Notes: generated by a model not told the origin, from the letters alone. A stretch of 64,000 nucleotides of DNA from Photobacterium sanctipauli (GCF_003026495.1 NZ_PYMA01000008.1:62001-126000), one strand, 5' to 3'; positions 29,398-40,292 are shown, counted from the stretch's first letter. Translations and numbers: made by a program.

Positions 29398-30873
29398 ATG
29401 CTAGCACGCTTCGCAAAACGATTTTCTACTCCCCGCAATAAAACCAATACCCTCTTAGCATCTCGCTTGTTGCTTTTTATCACCCTGGCTATGAGCCACC
29501 AGAGCATTGCCCAAGATCAGGCTATATCGTTAGACAAAGCACTTTCCTATTTACCGGCAGGAAGCGATGCGGCCATCGTGGTCATTGATGCCGACACCGG
29601 CACTCGGTTGTACCAACAACGGGAGGAGCAATTTCAGCCTCCAGCCAGTATCCAAAAAACCATCACCGCCCTTGCAGCCGCAAGCTACCTACCCAAGGAT
29701 TTTCGCTTTAGCACCCGTATAGAACAGCAAGGCGACAACTTAATCGTTCGTTTCAGTGGCGACCCCACCTTGATGCGCACCGACTTGGCTCGTTTGCTTA
29801 GACAAGCGAGGCAAAAGGGCATCACCGCCGTAAAAGGCGATGTGCTGCTCAACGGTGGGCAATTTAATGGTTACGAGCGTGCAGCGGGATGGCCTTGGGA
29901 TATATTGGGCGTCTGCTACAGTGCGCCATCAAGTAGCCTTAGCCTTGAGCACAACTGCGTACAAGGTGCCTTATATAGCAACAAGGCACTGGGCCAAACG
30001 ACCCGGGTGAATATCCCGAGCCACCAGCCGATTAACGTCACCACCAAAGCCAAGGTTGTCAGCAAAGATCAACAACAGCAAAGCCATTGCGATTTGGAAT
30101 TAACTACAGGCTACAACAACCGCTACCAGCTCGATGGCTGCCTTGTTAAACGCGACAAGCCCCTCCCGCTTAACTTCGCGGTACAAGACACCACCGCTTT
30201 TATCACTGCCGTGATCAAGCAGGAACTAGGTAACCAAGGCATTCGGTTAAGCGGAAAAGTAAAACGCGATGATAGCGCCAAGGGCAAGCTTATCGCTACG
30301 CACTATTCCTCGGCCCTGCCAGAGTTGCTTGACACCATGATGAAGGATTCTGACAACCTGATTGCCGATAACCTCACCAAAACCCTCGGCGCGCGCTACT
30401 TCCAACAAGCCGGTACTTTTGCCAACGGTACTGAAGCTATCAAGGCAATCATTAAAGAGAAAACAGGCATTAACCTGGAAAGCAGTATTTTGGCTGACGG
30501 ATCAGGGTTATCGCGTAATAACCGCATCACAGCAGCCAAAATGGCTGAAGTGATCACTTACATCCACCAGCAAGATGAGCAACTCGAGCTACTCAATACC
30601 ATGCCAATCAGCGGCCAGAGCGGCACCTTGCGCTATCGCCAAAGCTTGCGCCAGCCACCATTAAAGGGGGCTATCGCAGCCAAGAGTGGTTCTCTTTACG
30701 GTACCTATAATTTGGCTGGCCAGTTAACGGCGAAATCTGGCAAAACGCTGCTCTTCGTGCAAATGGTCACTAACTACCATCCGCCCGAGCGCGATGAAAA
30801 TGCGCCAGCGGTAGCCACGCCGATCGAGGCATTCGAGCGCCAACTTTACCGCCAGCTTTACGATAGCTATTAA
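29398..30873 (+). CDS. dacB: D-Ala-D-Ala carboxypeptidase/endopeptidase (PBP4)
   Basis: PBP4 trims peptidoglycan cross-links and D-Ala ends in the periplasm. It is 491 aa with an N-terminal signal region (hydrophobic about 21-38, cut near SIAQDQ). Active-site motifs are SIQK (S84, K87), SDN (in KDSDNLIADN) and KSG (in AAKSGSLYGTYN), where many penicillin-binding proteins have KTG. The region between motifs 1 and 2 is long, as in class C enzymes. It forms a single unit closed by a bidirectional terminator shared with mgtE. Confidence 0.94.
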   Translation: MLARFAKRFSTPRNKTNTLLASRLLLFITLAMSHQSIAQDQAISLDKALSYLPAGSDAAIVVIDADTGTRLYQQREEQFQPPASIQKTITALAAASYLPKDFRFSTRIEQQGDNLIVRFSGDPTLMRTDLARLLRQARQKGITAVKGDVLLNGGQFNGYERAAGWPWDILGVCYSAPSSSLSLEHNCVQGALYSNKALGQTTRVNIPSHQPINVTTKAKVVSKDQQQQSHCDLELTTGYNNRYQLDGCLVKRDKPLPLNFAVQDTTAFITAVIKQELGNQGIRLSGKVKRDDSAKGKLIATHYSSALPELLDTMMKDSDNLIADNLTKTLGARYFQQAGTFANGTEAIKAIIKEKTGINLESSILADGSGLSRNNRITAAKMAEVITYIHQQDEQLELLNTMPISGQSGTLRYRQSLRQPPLKGAIAAKSGSLYGTYNLAGQLTAKSGKTLLFVQMVTNYHPPERDENAPAVATPIEAFERQLYRQLYDSY

Positions 30874-30911
30874 GTTGCTTCTCTATTAAGTTATCTTCTA
30901 CTAGAGGCAAA

Positions 30912-30951
30912 CAAAACGGGGAGTCCATACCATGGGCTCCCCGTCGTTTTT
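30912..30951. terminator. Bidirectional terminator between dacB and mgtE
   Basis: ACGGGGAG (30916-30923) pairs with CTCCCCGT (30937-30944); T-rich sequence follows on both strands. Confidence 0.85.
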
Positions 30952-30976
30952 ACGCTGTGATCTATTTTTAACTAGA

Positions 30977-31831
30977 CTAGGCAAGCCCCAGGAATGCATT
31001 GACCGTCTTGAAGTAGATGATCATGCCAGTGATATCTACCACCGAGGCCAACACCGGACTCACCAGTACCGCGGGGTCAAGCTTGGCTGCGCGGGCAATC
31101 ATCGGCAGCACCCCACCGACCGTGGTCGACAGGACAACCTGTAGCGAGATTGCCACCCCGATAGCCATCGCGATATCCATCAGCTCCATGCCGATTGGCA
31201 GCGAAGAGCCATCGCTGAACATCATCACCCGGCCCATGATCACTGCAGCCAGCACGCCGGCAATCGCCAATGCGACGCGGAATTCCTTCCATAAAACCTT
31301 TGCCCAGTCCCGGCAGCGTATTTCTTCCATTGCCAAAGCACGCACCACCAATGTGGCAGCCTGGGAACCGGTGTTCCCCCCCGCTGCTGCGATCACCGGC
31401 ATATATACCGCCAGCAGCACCAGCTGGCTTAGGGTGTCTTCGTAATGGGAGATAATCAGTCCCGATACAATCCCCAGCAATGCCAAGCCTACAATCCAGC
31501 CGATACGCTCACGCACATGGCTGAATACGCTGTTTTGCAAGTAATGGCCTGCTGGCTCGGCTTCAGAGCAAATCAAGCCCAGGCCGTTGGCCAAGTGGCG
31601 CATGCACACTTCTTCGTCCATTTCGTCCAGCAGATCCAATAAGGTCTGGACATGGCGAAGTGGGATTTCATGTAATATCGCAATCGCTTCTGAAATAGGC
31701 ATCTTGACCAACAGCTTCGCCTGTTCATTGATGTCATATTTCAAAAACGCGTTGCGTGCGGCCAGAACGTCGTTCTGAGCCAATTCTTCGTTTACCACTG
31801 CAGCATCAGCTGCATAGTTCATTACCGCCAT
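30977..31831 (-). CDS. mgtE: MgtE-type Mg2+ transporter lacking CBS domains
   Basis: This is an inner-membrane Mg2+ channel/transporter. It is only 284 aa, against about 450 for full MgtE. About 100 N-terminal residues resemble the MgtE N domain (LLVKMPISEAIAILHEIP, LLDLLDEMDEE). They join directly to the five-helix membrane domain (about 110-284); the tandem CBS domains that close the pore at high Mg2+ are absent. The pore signature PVIAAAGGNTGSQ (145-157) and the last-helix Asp in VVDITGMIIYF (D266) are intact. GGGAG lies 7 nt before the ATG. No in-frame or frameshifted CBS remnant is seen upstream. A long structured leader precedes it. Confidence 0.88.
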   Translation of the reverse strand: MAVMNYAADAAVVNEELAQNDVLAARNAFLKYDINEQAKLLVKMPISEAIAILHEIPLRHVQTLLDLLDEMDEEVCMRHLANGLGLICSEAEPAGHYLQNSVFSHVRERIGWIVGLALLGIVSGLIISHYEDTLSQLVLLAVYMPVIAAAGGNTGSQAATLVVRALAMEEIRCRDWAKVLWKEFRVALAIAGVLAAVIMGRVMMFSDGSSLPIGMELMDIAMAIGVAISLQVVLSTTVGGVLPMIARAAKLDPAVLVSPVLASVVDITGMIIYFKTVNAFLGLA

Positions 31832-32065
31832 GGCGAATCTCCCGATTAGCTAGGTCACGGCAACGACCACCAGAATACGCCATAACACGGCGTGAATGTG
31901 CTAGTCACTATCTGGAAAAGCTATGTTCTAAAGCCACTCCACAGACAGCAAAAAAGCCTGTCATTCACCACACATTGGCGAGATTCTATATTGAGTTAAA
32001 TGGTTGGGAAAACCGAGGAAGAGTTTGTCTAAAGGGGTATCAATAAATTGATAAGAGAACAGACT

Positions 32066-32173
32066 ATTCCGAACCTGGGGCTGGCTCGGAATCATAGGAG
32101 ACCGACACCTTAGCAGGTTTGATTTTCCACCTTCATACTCGGGGGATGGTCGGTATCGTTCATCTAAGTCTCC
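32066..32173 (-). promoter_or_regulatory. Structured mgtE leader RNA with possible switch
   Basis: In the minus-strand RNA, GGAGAC (32173-32168, containing the leader-peptide ribosome binding site) can pair with GUCUCC (32102-32097). CGAUACC (32158-32152) can pair with GGUGUCG (32109-32103). The two 3' arms are contiguous, so one long interrupted helix encloses most of the leader ORF. A second hairpin follows: ATTCCGAGCC (32092-32083) with GGTTCGGAAT (32075-32066), ten pairs and a 7-nt loop. No U tract follows, so Rho or translation control is more likely than intrinsic termination. The rest of the leader down to 31832 shows no ORF with a good ribosome binding site. Confidence 0.6.
32110..32163 (-). 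CDS. Candidate mgtE leader peptide (17 aa)
   Basis: The ORF encodes MNDTDHPPSMKVENQTC and has GGAG 6 nt before its ATG. It lies 278 nt upstream of mgtE on the same strand. An acidic N-terminus followed by two prolines resembles Mg2+-sensing leader peptides of other transporters (MgtL and its like), whose Asp/Glu/Pro-rich starts destabilise ribosomes at low Mg2+. Its stop lies directly before the 3' arm of the helix that can mask its start. It is not a known family member that I recognise; coding is inferred from the ribosome binding site and the overlapping structure. Confidence 0.5.
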   Translation of the reverse strand: MNDTDHPPSMKVENQTC

Positions 32174-32324
32174 AAAAAATAAGTATCGCTTATGCGACGC
32201 GGCTAATTGTACGCCCTTCACTTGTCAGTTCAAGGGGAATTTGATCCATAAGTGCCACAAATTATTAATGAGAACACATATTCACAACACTATGTCATTT
32301 GGGTGAATGAAATACCCAGCAAAT

Positions 32325-32352
32325 AAAAAAACGGCCTGCTAATGCAGGCCGT
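32325..32352 (-). terminator. Intrinsic terminator after carB
   Basis: ACGGCCTGC / GCAGGCCGT with a 4-nt loop is followed by seven U on the minus strand, 22 nt after the carB stop. Confidence 0.9.
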
Positions 32353-32405
32353 TTTCGTTCAAAGCAATGCTTGATTAAGCGTTGTTCAGACGAGCGTGTA
32401 GCTCT
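32325..32405 (-). ncRNA. Possible CarZ-like 3'-end sRNA of carAB
   Basis: In V. cholerae the 3' end of carAB is released by RNase E as the sRNA CarZ, which represses its own operon. The same position here has the end of carB, a short unpaired U/A-rich stretch and a strong terminator, as Hfq-binding 3' sRNAs need. I could not confirm sequence identity or a clear base-pairing site, so the call rests on synteny. Confidence 0.35.
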
Positions 32406-35400
32406 TGTACTGATGTTACCTTGTTACGGTCATCGGCAGTCCAAGCCATACACGTTGCAAAGGCTGCGTTTAGCGTAGTGGTGTAGTTCACCTTCTCAGC
32501 CAATGCACCGCGACGGAGTACTTTCGAATCTTCGATAGCCTGACGGCCTTCCGCAGTGTTAACAATGTACGAGTACTCGTTGTTCTTGATACGGTCAAGA
32601 ATGTGAGGACGACCTTCGTGTACCTTGTTCACTAGACGAGGGTTGATGCCCGCTTCACCTAGCACAACTGCCGTACCGTGGGTTGCATCCAGCTCGTAAC
32701 CCTGCTTAACCAGCTTAGAAGCTAGGTCAACAACACGCTGCTTGTCGTTACCGCGAACAGATAGTAGGGCACGGCCCTTCGCTAGCTTCTCTTTACCACA
32801 GCCTAGCTCGGCTTTAGCAAATGCTTCCGCGAATGTGTCACCCACACCCATCACCTCACCGGTAGAACGCATTTCTGGGCCTAGTAGTGGGTCAACACCT
32901 GGGAACTTGTTGAACGGCAATACCACTTCTTTCACTGAGTAGTAAGGTGGAATAATCTCTTTGGTAAATCCTTGCGACTCTAGAGATTGACCAGCCATTA
33001 CACGCGCAGCAATCTTAGCCAGTGGTGCACCTGTCGCTTTTGAGACGAATGGGACAGTACGCGCAGCACGTGGGTTAACCTCGATTAAGTAAACTTCGTT
33101 GTCCTTCACCGCGAACTGGGTATTCATCAGGCCACGTACACCAAGCTCGAAGGCTAGCTTCTCAACTTGCTGGCGCATCACATCTTGGATTTCCTGGCTT
33201 AGGGTGTAAGCAGGCAGTGAACATGCGGAGTCACCTGAGTGAACACCGGCTTGCTCGATGTGCTCCATGATACCGCCGATAACCACGCGCTCACCGTCAC
33301 AGATAGCATCGATATCAACTTCAGTTGCGTCGTCTAGGAAGCGGTCAAGTAGTACCGGCGACTCGTTAGACACGCTAACCGCTTCGTTGAAGTAACGGCG
33401 CAGGTCAGCTTCGTCATATACGATTTCCATCGCGCGGCCACCCAGTACATACGATGGGCGAACAACAAGCGGGAAGCCAATTTCTTTTGACTTCTCAACC
33501 GCTTGCTCAAGCGCAGTTACGGTTGCGTTCTCTGGCTGCTTAAGGCCTAGACGCTCAACGGCTGCTTGGAAGCGCTCACGGTCTTCCGCGCGGTCGATGG
33601 CATCAGGGCTAGTACCGATGATTGGCACGCCAGCGGCTTCTAGTGCACGCGCCAGTTTAAGTGGCGTCTGGCCACCGTACTGAACGATAACGCCTTTTGG
33701 CTTCTCAACACGCACGATAGACAATACGTCTTCCAGTGTTACCGGCTCGAAGTACAGGCGGTCTGAGGTATCGTAGTCAGTCGATACTGTCTCTGGGTTA
33801 CAGTTAACCATGATGGTCTCGTAACCGTCTTCGCGTAGTGCCAATGAAGCGTGAACACAGCAGTAATCGAATTCGATACCCTGACCGATACGGTTCGGGC
33901 CACCGCCCAATACCATGATCTTGTCTTTGTCGGTTGGCTGGGCTTCACACTCTTCATCGTAAGATGAGTACATGTAAGCCGTGTCAGAAGAGAACTCAGC
34001 CGCACAGGTATCGACACGCTTGTATACCGGGTGGATATCGTACTGGTCACGCAGTTTACGGATTTCAGACTCAGCCACACCCAGTAGCTTAGCCAGGCGA
34101 GCATCAGCAAAACCTTTGCGCTTCAGCTTGCGTAGCACGTCTGCGTTCAGGCCAGCAAAACCGCCCTCTTTCACGTCGTTCTCTAGCTTCACTAGCTCTT
34201 CGATTTGAACCAGGAACCAGCGGTCGATGTTGGTTAGGTTGAACACACCGTCGACAGATAGGCCAGCACGGAATGCGTCCGCGATGTACCAAATACGCTC
34301 GGCACCGGCATCTTTCAGCTCATGACGGATAGTCGTCAGTGCGTCAGGCGCATCCAGGTCAACCATTTCATCGAAGCCGTTCGCGCCCACTTCCAGACCG
34401 CGAAGTGCTTTTTGTAGTGACTCTTGCTGGTTACGGCCGATAGCCATCACCTCACCTACCGACTTCATCTGAGTCGTTAGACGGTCGTTTGCACCGGCAA
34501 ATTTCTCGAAGTTAAAGCGAGGGATCTTGGTAACAACGTAGTCGATAGTTGGCTCGAACGAGGCTGGCGTCGCGCCGCCAGTGATGTCGTTCATTAGCTC
34601 ATCAAGGGTGAAGCCGATAGCCAGTTTCGCTGCTACTTTTGCAATCGGGAAGCCCGTTGCCTTTGACGCCAGTGCAGAAGAGCGAGATACACGCGGGTTC
34701 ATCTCGATGATAACCATACGGCCATCTTTCGGGTTGATACCAAACTGGACGTTTGAACCACCAGTTTCAACACCGATTTCACGCAGTACCGCTAGCGATG
34801 CGTTACGCATCAACTGGTATTCTTTGTCTGTTAGGGTCTGAGCCGGTGCGACTGTGATTGAGTCACCAGTGTGGATACCCATTGCGTCGAAGTTTTCGAT
34901 TGAACATACGATGATGCAGTTGTCGTTCTTGTCACGAACCACTTCCATCTCGTACTCTTTCCAACCAATCAAAGATTCGTCGATAAGCAGCTCGTTGGTT
35001 GGCGATAGGTCCAAACCACGGCGACAGATTTCTTCGAACTCTTCTTTGTTATAAGCGATACCGCCACCGGTACCACCCATAGTAAATGATGGGCGGATGA
35101 TACACGGGAAGCCAACCATATCGAGTACTTTGTAAGCCTCTTCCATGGTTTTCGCCGTATCGGCGCGAGGACACTCTAGGCCGATTGACTTCATTGCCGC
35201 ATCGAAGCGAGAACGGTCTTCCGCTTTATCGATAGCGTCAGCCGTTGCACCAATCATCTCCACGCCGAACTCTTCCAGTACGCCGTGCTTCTCAAGATCA
35301 AGCGCACAGTTCAGTGCAGTCTGGCCACCCATTGTCGGTAGTACCGCATCTGGACGCTCTTTTTCAATGATTTTACGTACCACTTCCCAGTGGATAGGCT

Positions 35401-35599
35401 CGATGTAAGTTGCATCCGCCATTTCTGGGTCAGTCATAATGGTGGCTGGGTTAGAGTTCACCAGAATAACGCGGTAGCCCTCTTCGCGCAGTGCTTTACA
35501 CGCTTGAGCACCTGAATAGTCAAACTCACAAGCCTGACCGATAACAATTGGGCCAGCACCCAGAATTAGAACACTTTTAATGTCAGTACGTTTTGGCAT
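32375..35599 (-). CDS. carB: Carbamoyl-phosphate synthase large subunit
   Basis: CarB makes carbamoyl phosphate from bicarbonate, ATP and ammonia supplied by CarA, for arginine and pyrimidines. It is 1074 aa with two homologous ATP-grasp halves ([22 protein letters not shown] near 10; [21 protein letters not shown] near 560) and a C-terminal MGS-like allosteric domain (about 940-1074). It starts 16 nt after carA in the same operon. Confidence 0.99.
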   Translation of the reverse strand: MPKRTDIKSVLILGAGPIVIGQACEFDYSGAQACKALREEGYRVILVNSNPATIMTDPEMADATYIEPIHWEVVRKIIEKERPDAVLPTMGGQTALNCALDLEKHGVLEEFGVEMIGATADAIDKAEDRSRFDAAMKSIGLECPRADTAKTMEEAYKVLDMVGFPCIIRPSFTMGGTGGGIAYNKEEFEEICRRGLDLSPTNELLIDESLIGWKEYEMEVVRDKNDNCIIVCSIENFDAMGIHTGDSITVAPAQTLTDKEYQLMRNASLAVLREIGVETGGSNVQFGINPKDGRMVIIEMNPRVSRSSALASKATGFPIAKVAAKLAIGFTLDELMNDITGGATPASFEPTIDYVVTKIPRFNFEKFAGANDRLTTQMKSVGEVMAIGRNQQESLQKALRGLEVGANGFDEMVDLDAPDALTTIRHELKDAGAERIWYIADAFRAGLSVDGVFNLTNIDRWFLVQIEELVKLENDVKEGGFAGLNADVLRKLKRKGFADARLAKLLGVAESEIRKLRDQYDIHPVYKRVDTCAAEFSSDTAYMYSSYDEECEAQPTDKDKIMVLGGGPNRIGQGIEFDYCCVHASLALREDGYETIMVNCNPETVSTDYDTSDRLYFEPVTLEDVLSIVRVEKPKGVIVQYGGQTPLKLARALEAAGVPIIGTSPDAIDRAEDRERFQAAVERLGLKQPENATVTALEQAVEKSKEIGFPLVVRPSYVLGGRAMEIVYDEADLRRYFNEAVSVSNESPVLLDRFLDDATEVDIDAICDGERVVIGGIMEHIEQAGVHSGDSACSLPAYTLSQEIQDVMRQQVEKLAFELGVRGLMNTQFAVKDNEVYLIEVNPRAARTVPFVSKATGAPLAKIAARVMAGQSLESQGFTKEIIPPYYSVKEVVLPFNKFPGVDPLLGPEMRSTGEVMGVGDTFAEAFAKAELGCGKEKLAKGRALLSVRGNDKQRVVDLASKLVKQGYELDATHGTAVVLGEAGINPRLVNKVHEGRPHILDRIKNNEYSYIVNTAEGRQAIEDSKVLRRGALAEKVNYTTTLNAAFATCMAWTADDRNKVTSVQELHARLNNA

Positions 35600-35615
35600 T
35601 TCTTACTACTCCGGC

Positions 35616-36755
35616 TTAGGCGCTGTGCTGCTTAATTAGGTCAATAAAGTGGTCGAATAGTGGCGCTGCATCATGCGGACCCGGGCTTGCCTCAGGGTGA
35701 CCCTGGAAGCTGAATGCAGGCTTGTCGGTACGGTGAATACCCTGAAGCGAGCCGTCGAACAGCGACTTGTGGGTCGCGCGCAGGTTCTCTGGCAGCGTTT
35801 CTTCGTCAGCAGCAAAACCGTGGTTCTGGCTGGTGATCATCACAACGTTGCGGTCAAGATCTTTAACCGGGTGGTTGGCACCGTGGTGACCAAACTTCAT
35901 TTTCACCGTCTTAGCACCACTTGCCAGTGCCAGGATCTGGTGGCCAAGACAAATACCGAAAATTGGTAGGCCCTTGTCTAGGAACACTTTTGTCGCTTCA
36001 ATTGCGTAAGTACATGGTTCTGGGTCACCAGGGCCATTCGATAGGAATACGCCGTCTGGGTTTAGCGCCAGTACTTCTTCTGCTGACGTTTGAGCCGGAA
36101 CCACTGTCAGGCGACAGCCACGGTCAACGAGCATGCGCAGGATGTTACGCTTCGCACCGAAGTCATAAGCAACAACGTGGTATGGCAATTCACTGTCGTC
36201 TTTCGCTTCCGGCAAACCGCCTTCTAGCGTCCAAGAACCTTGCTTCCACTGGTAAGTTTCTGCTGTCGTGACTTCTTTCGCCAAGTCCATCCCCTTCAGA
36301 CCCGGGAACTCTTTTGCTTTCGCTAATGCCAATGCTTCGTCTAGGTTGTTGCCTGCAACGATACAACCGTTTTGTGCACCTTTCTCGCGGAGAAGGCGAG
36401 TTAGCTTACGGGTATCGATGTCTGCAATGCCGACGATGTTTTGGGATTTCAGATAATCAGAAAGGGATTGCTGACTACGGAAGTTAGAAGCGATAAGAGG
36501 GAGGTCGCGGATCACCAAGCCTTGCGCATGGATTGAAGTGGATTCTTCGTCTTCGGAATTAGTTCCGGTGTTGCCAATATGAGGATAAGTAAGAGTAACA
36601 ATCTGTTGAGAATAAGAAGGGTCGGTAAGAATTTCCTGATACCCCGTCATCGAGGTATTAAAAACAACTTCACCAACGGCCGAACCATCTGCCCCAATGG
36701 ACACGCCGCGGAACACTGTCCCATCTTCAAGGACTAACAGCGCTGATTTGCTCAA
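35616..36755 (-). CDS. carA: Carbamoyl-phosphate synthase small subunit
   Basis: CarA is the glutaminase subunit. The start is TTG at 36755 because GGAGG lies 5 nt upstream and the protein then begins [12 protein letters not shown] as in the family (379 aa); the frame is open ten codons further but not conserved. The class I glutamine amidotransferase site FGICLGHQ and [10 protein letters not shown] is intact. It heads carAB. Confidence 0.97.
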   Translation of the reverse strand: MSKSALLVLEDGTVFRGVSIGADGSAVGEVVFNTSMTGYQEILTDPSYSQQIVTLTYPHIGNTGTNSEDEESTSIHAQGLVIRDLPLIASNFRSQQSLSDYLKSQNIVGIADIDTRKLTRLLREKGAQNGCIVAGNNLDEALALAKAKEFPGLKGMDLAKEVTTAETYQWKQGSWTLEGGLPEAKDDSELPYHVVAYDFGAKRNILRMLVDRGCRLTVVPAQTSAEEVLALNPDGVFLSNGPGDPEPCTYAIEATKVFLDKGLPIFGICLGHQILALASGAKTVKMKFGHHGANHPVKDLDRNVVMITSQNHGFAADEETLPENLRATHKSLFDGSLQGIHRTDKPAFSFQGHPEASPGPHDAAPLFDHFIDLIKQHSA

Positions 36756-36780
36756 GACAACCTCCAAAATATAATAAAAA

Positions 36781-36809
36781 TGCAATTAAAACAGATAAAG
36801 TTGCAATTA
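36781..36809. promoter_or_regulatory. Direct repeats in the carA promoter region
   Basis: TGCAATTA occurs at 36781-36788 and 36802-36809, exactly 21 bp apart, two helical turns. That is the spacing of paired ArgR boxes, and carAB is ArgR-controlled in E. coli, but the match to the TGAAT/ATTCA consensus is poor. Confidence 0.3.
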
Positions 36810-37321
36810 CCCATTCCATACAAAGTCAAAAACCGAGTCAAGCGCAATTTTGACAAATTGCGCGCATTCTAGGGATCACTGCGGTCTCTGTCAACATAAC
36901 ACGAAAAATAAATTTTAATTACAGCTAACTTGCCCCACAAACCGCACCAAACCGCAAAAACACACAAATTAAGTGGCAATTTAAGCATTCAAGATCGAGC
37001 ACCGAGTTATTTTATCGTTTGCGCCAACCTGACAAACACCAACAAAAATTTACCTGCCGTTTGAAAGCCACAAAACCCAAAGTTAAGACACAAAAACACA
37101 GGCAACCAATAAAAAATCAAACAAAACAGATAAAAACAAAAGAATACCAGCACAAAAAAGCACCTAAGGGTAAAGTTAAGCTTCCAATAAAAAAGCCAGC
37201 CACTTTTTAGTGTTTTATGCAATTTAGGGGAATTTTGAAGGGAATATGGAATTGAAATATACCCTCTAGCAATATCAGCCAGAGGGCATAGCCGTTAACA
37301 CGATTGCAGCCTAGTGGTTAC
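36810..37321. other. AT-rich gap between carA and dapB without a gene
   Basis: About 510 bp with strong strand asymmetry: the plus strand is very rich in A and C, especially 37030-37200. Two overlapping antisense ORFs here (71 aa hydrophobic on minus, 63 aa Lys-rich on plus) look like by-products of that composition. At 37262-37286 CCCTCT/AGAGGG arms with an inner GGC/GCT may be a weak dapB terminator. Promoter elements of carA must lie near 36790-36860, but none is clear. Confidence 0.5.
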
Positions 37322-38149
<828 letters not shown>

Positions 38150-38202
38150 TTATCATTTTGCGTGACCTCCAATGTAGCCTGTTGACGACAATAAAAAAAG
38201 CC

Positions 38203-38228
38203 ATAAAAAAACCCCGGCTTTGCCGGGG
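38203..38228 (-). terminator. Intrinsic terminator after ispH
   Basis: CCCCGGC / GCCGGGG with a TTT loop is followed by seven U on the minus strand. It ends the ribF-ileS-lspA-fkpB-ispH unit before dapB. Confidence 0.92.
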
Positions 38229-38257
38229 CTTCTAAATACTGACGTTATGCAACGTAC

Positions 38258-39199
38258 TTAAACGTTTTTGACTTGCAGTTCACGCGGTACTTCAAAGAAC
38301 ATATTTTCTTCACGGCCACTGAGTTCTTCCACTTCGGCGCCGCTGAGTTCTTGAATCCGGGCAATGATTTGATTCACCAACTCTTCCGGGGCCGATGCGC
38401 CAGCGGTAACACCGACCTTCGCCTTGCCAGTAAACCAATTACCGTCCACATCTTCTGGGCAATCGGTCAGATAACCCGGCGTCCCCAACTTCTCAGCCAG
38501 CTCACGCAGGCGGTTCGAGTTCGAGGAGTTCTTCGAGCCCACAACAATCATCACGTCAACGCCTTCGGCCATTTCACGCACCGCATCTTGACGGTTCTGG
38601 GTGGCGTAGCAAATATCATCTTTGCGCGGCCCCTGGATGTCAGGGAAGACTTCGCGTAGCTTGGCGATCACATCAGCGGTTTCGTCTACTGACAACGTCG
38701 TTTGGCTCACATAGTGTAAGTTGCTCGGATCCTTGACCGGCAAGGTCTCGACATCTTCTGGCTTCTCAACCAGGTACATACCACCGGCATCACTCGCATA
38801 CTGCCCCATGGTACCCTCAACTTCAGGGTGGCCCGCATGGCCAATCAGTACCACTTCCATATTACGGCGGCTTGCTCGTGCCACTTCCATATGTACCTTG
38901 GTCACCAATGGGCAAGTGGCATCAAATACCGTGAGCTGGCGCTCTTTGGCTTCATTGCGCACAGCCTGGGATACGCCGTGAGCCGAAAAGATCACAATAT
39001 TGTCGTCAGGCACTTCGTGAAGCTCTTCAACGAAAATAGCACCGCGTTGCTTTAGCCCTTCAACAACAAATCGATTGTGAACAACTTCGTGGCGGACATA
39101 GATAGGCGGCTGGTACATTTCCAGCGCACGCTCAACAATACTGATGGCACGGTCAACACCGGCACAAAAACCACGAGGGTTTGCGAGTAAGATTTTCAT
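38258..39199 (-). CDS. ispH: 4-hydroxy-3-methylbut-2-enyl diphosphate reductase
   Basis: IspH makes IPP and DMAPP in the last step of the MEP isoprenoid pathway with an iron-sulfur cluster. It is 313 aa, and the cluster cysteines C12, C96 and C197 fall at the family positions. It follows fkpB after 12 nt, in the conserved lspA-fkpB-ispH order. Confidence 0.98.
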   Translation of the reverse strand: MKILLANPRGFCAGVDRAISIVERALEMYQPPIYVRHEVVHNRFVVEGLKQRGAIFVEELHEVPDDNIVIFSAHGVSQAVRNEAKERQLTVFDATCPLVTKVHMEVARASRRNMEVVLIGHAGHPEVEGTMGQYASDAGGMYLVEKPEDVETLPVKDPSNLHYVSQTTLSVDETADVIAKLREVFPDIQGPRKDDICYATQNRQDAVREMAEGVDVMIVVGSKNSSNSNRLRELAEKLGTPGYLTDCPEDVDGNWFTGKAKVGVTAGASAPEELVNQIIARIQELSGAEVEELSGREENMFFEVPRELQVKNV

Positions 39200-39211
39200 T
39201 ACTAACAGCTC

Positions 39212-39646
39212 TTAATGTTCAATGGCAACGACTTCTACATCGAAAGTCACGCGCTGCCCCGCAAGCGGGTGGTTGAAATCAACGGTAACCGAGTCACCGG
39301 TGACATCTGTAATAATACCTGGGATATCACTACCGTCAGGCCCAGCAAAGGCAATAATATTGCCGACTTCCGCTGGTGCATCGGCACCAAACTTGGTGCG
39401 ATCAACATGGTGGATATTATCCGGGTTAGGCAGACCAAAGGCATCTTCTGGCTCAAGTTCAAAGCTACTCTTCTGCCCTTGAGCCAAGCCCAACAAGCAT
39501 TTCTCAAAGTTCTCCGTCAGGCTGCCGTCGCCCATCCGGAATTTTGCCGGTTTGCCCATCGCCTGGGTTGAATCTGCGACCGAGCCATCTTCGAGCTTGA
39601 TTGCAAAGTGCATCAGCACTTCGCTGTTTTCCTTGATAACCGACAT
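39212..39646 (-). CDS. fkpB: FKBP-type peptidyl-prolyl isomerase (SlpA-type)
   Basis: This is a cytoplasmic FKBP-fold isomerase/chaperone of 144 aa. The FKBP half-domain is split by an IF (insert-in-flap) region around EPEDAFGLPNPDNIHHVDRTKF, typical of the SlpA/SlyD group, but the C-terminal His-rich metal tail of SlyD is missing. It sits between lspA and ispH as in E. coli, although here a terminator-like hairpin separates it from lspA. Confidence 0.95.
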   Translation of the reverse strand: MSVIKENSEVLMHFAIKLEDGSVADSTQAMGKPAKFRMGDGSLTENFEKCLLGLAQGQKSSFELEPEDAFGLPNPDNIHHVDRTKFGADAPAEVGNIIAFAGPDGSDIPGIITDVTGDSVTVDFNHPLAGQRVTFDVEVVAIEH

Positions 39647-39700
39647 AGTACTTCCTTTGATTGCAGTCTTGTTTGTCTATAGCCTAAATACTGCCCCATT

Positions 39701-39738
39701 TAACAACAAAGCGCCGCCCGTATCAACGGACGGCGCTT
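39701..39738 (-). terminator. Hairpin between lspA and fkpB
   Basis: AAGCGCCG pairs with CGGCGCTT around a CCGT/ACGG inner stem. On the minus strand it is followed by TTTGTTGTT, so partial termination inside the operon is likely. Confidence 0.65.
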
Positions 39739-39761
39739 AGGGTTTTCGGGTTTGTCAGCGT

Positions 39762-40292
39762 TTAGTGCTTAACTGGTTGTTTCTTTTTATCCGACAGGAA
39801 GCCTTCGATAATGATCAACCCGGCACCGATACAAATCGCGGTATCGGCCAGGTTAAAGGCCGGCCAGTGGTAAGTGCCGACATAAAAATCGAGGAAATCG
39901 ACCACGAAACCATGGTAGATACGGTCAAAAAGATTACCCAGCGCACCACCGATGATCAGCGCATAGGCCACGTTTGCCATCTTGTGGGTGGCTGGCGCCT
40001 TGCGCATCCAGTAGATCAGCATGCTACAAACACCCAAGGCTATCGCCGTGAACAACCAACGCTGCCAACCACCAGCATCACTCAAAAAGCTAAATGCCGC
40101 ACCGTAGTTGTGCACATAGAGCAAGTTAAAGAATGGCAGCAGTTCGATACGGTTCGGCCAACCGTATTCCATTGTATTCATCACAACCAGCTTGGTCGCG
40201 ATATCCACGATGAACACCAGAGCAGCCAGCCAAAGCCAGCGCACTCCAGATTGTTTCAGCGGTAGTTCTTTTTCAGACGATATCTTGGTCAT
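39762..40292 (-). CDS. lspA: Lipoprotein signal peptidase (SPase II)
   Basis: LspA cuts the signal peptide of prolipoproteins after Lgt has lipidated them; lgt and the lipoprotein NlpI are also in this window. It is 176 aa with four membrane helices. The catalytic aspartates are in [15 protein letters not shown] and NLADTAI. Its ATG shares one base with the ileS stop, so they are translationally coupled. Confidence 0.97.
   Translation of the reverse strand: MTKISSEKELPLKQSGVRWLWLAALVFIVDIATKLVVMNTMEYGWPNRIELLPFFNLLYVHNYGAAFSFLSDAGGWQRWLFTAIALGVCSMLIYWMRKAPATHKMANVAYALIIGGALGNLFDRIYHGFVVDFLDFYVGTYHWPAFNLADTAICIGAGLIIIEGFLSDKKKQPVKH

Noticed and set aside
31961..32221. An 86-codon minus-strand ORF spanning the mgtE leader
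   Set aside because: Its start has no ribosome binding site, its sequence looks random, and it overlaps in another frame the better-supported 17-codon ORF and RNA helices.
31832..32240. M-box (ykoK) Mg2+ riboswitch before mgtE
   Set aside because: I could not find the conserved M-box core segments; the visible structure is built around a short ORF instead.
30977..32240. mgtE as a truncated or frameshifted full-length gene
   Set aside because: N domain and pore domain join smoothly in one frame with a good start, and no CBS remnant appears in any frame nearby.
37007..37222. 71-aa hydrophobic minus-strand ORF (and a 63-aa Lys-rich plus-strand ORF on top of it)
   Set aside because: Both arise from the A-rich plus strand of the carA-dapB gap and neither has a convincing ribosome binding site.
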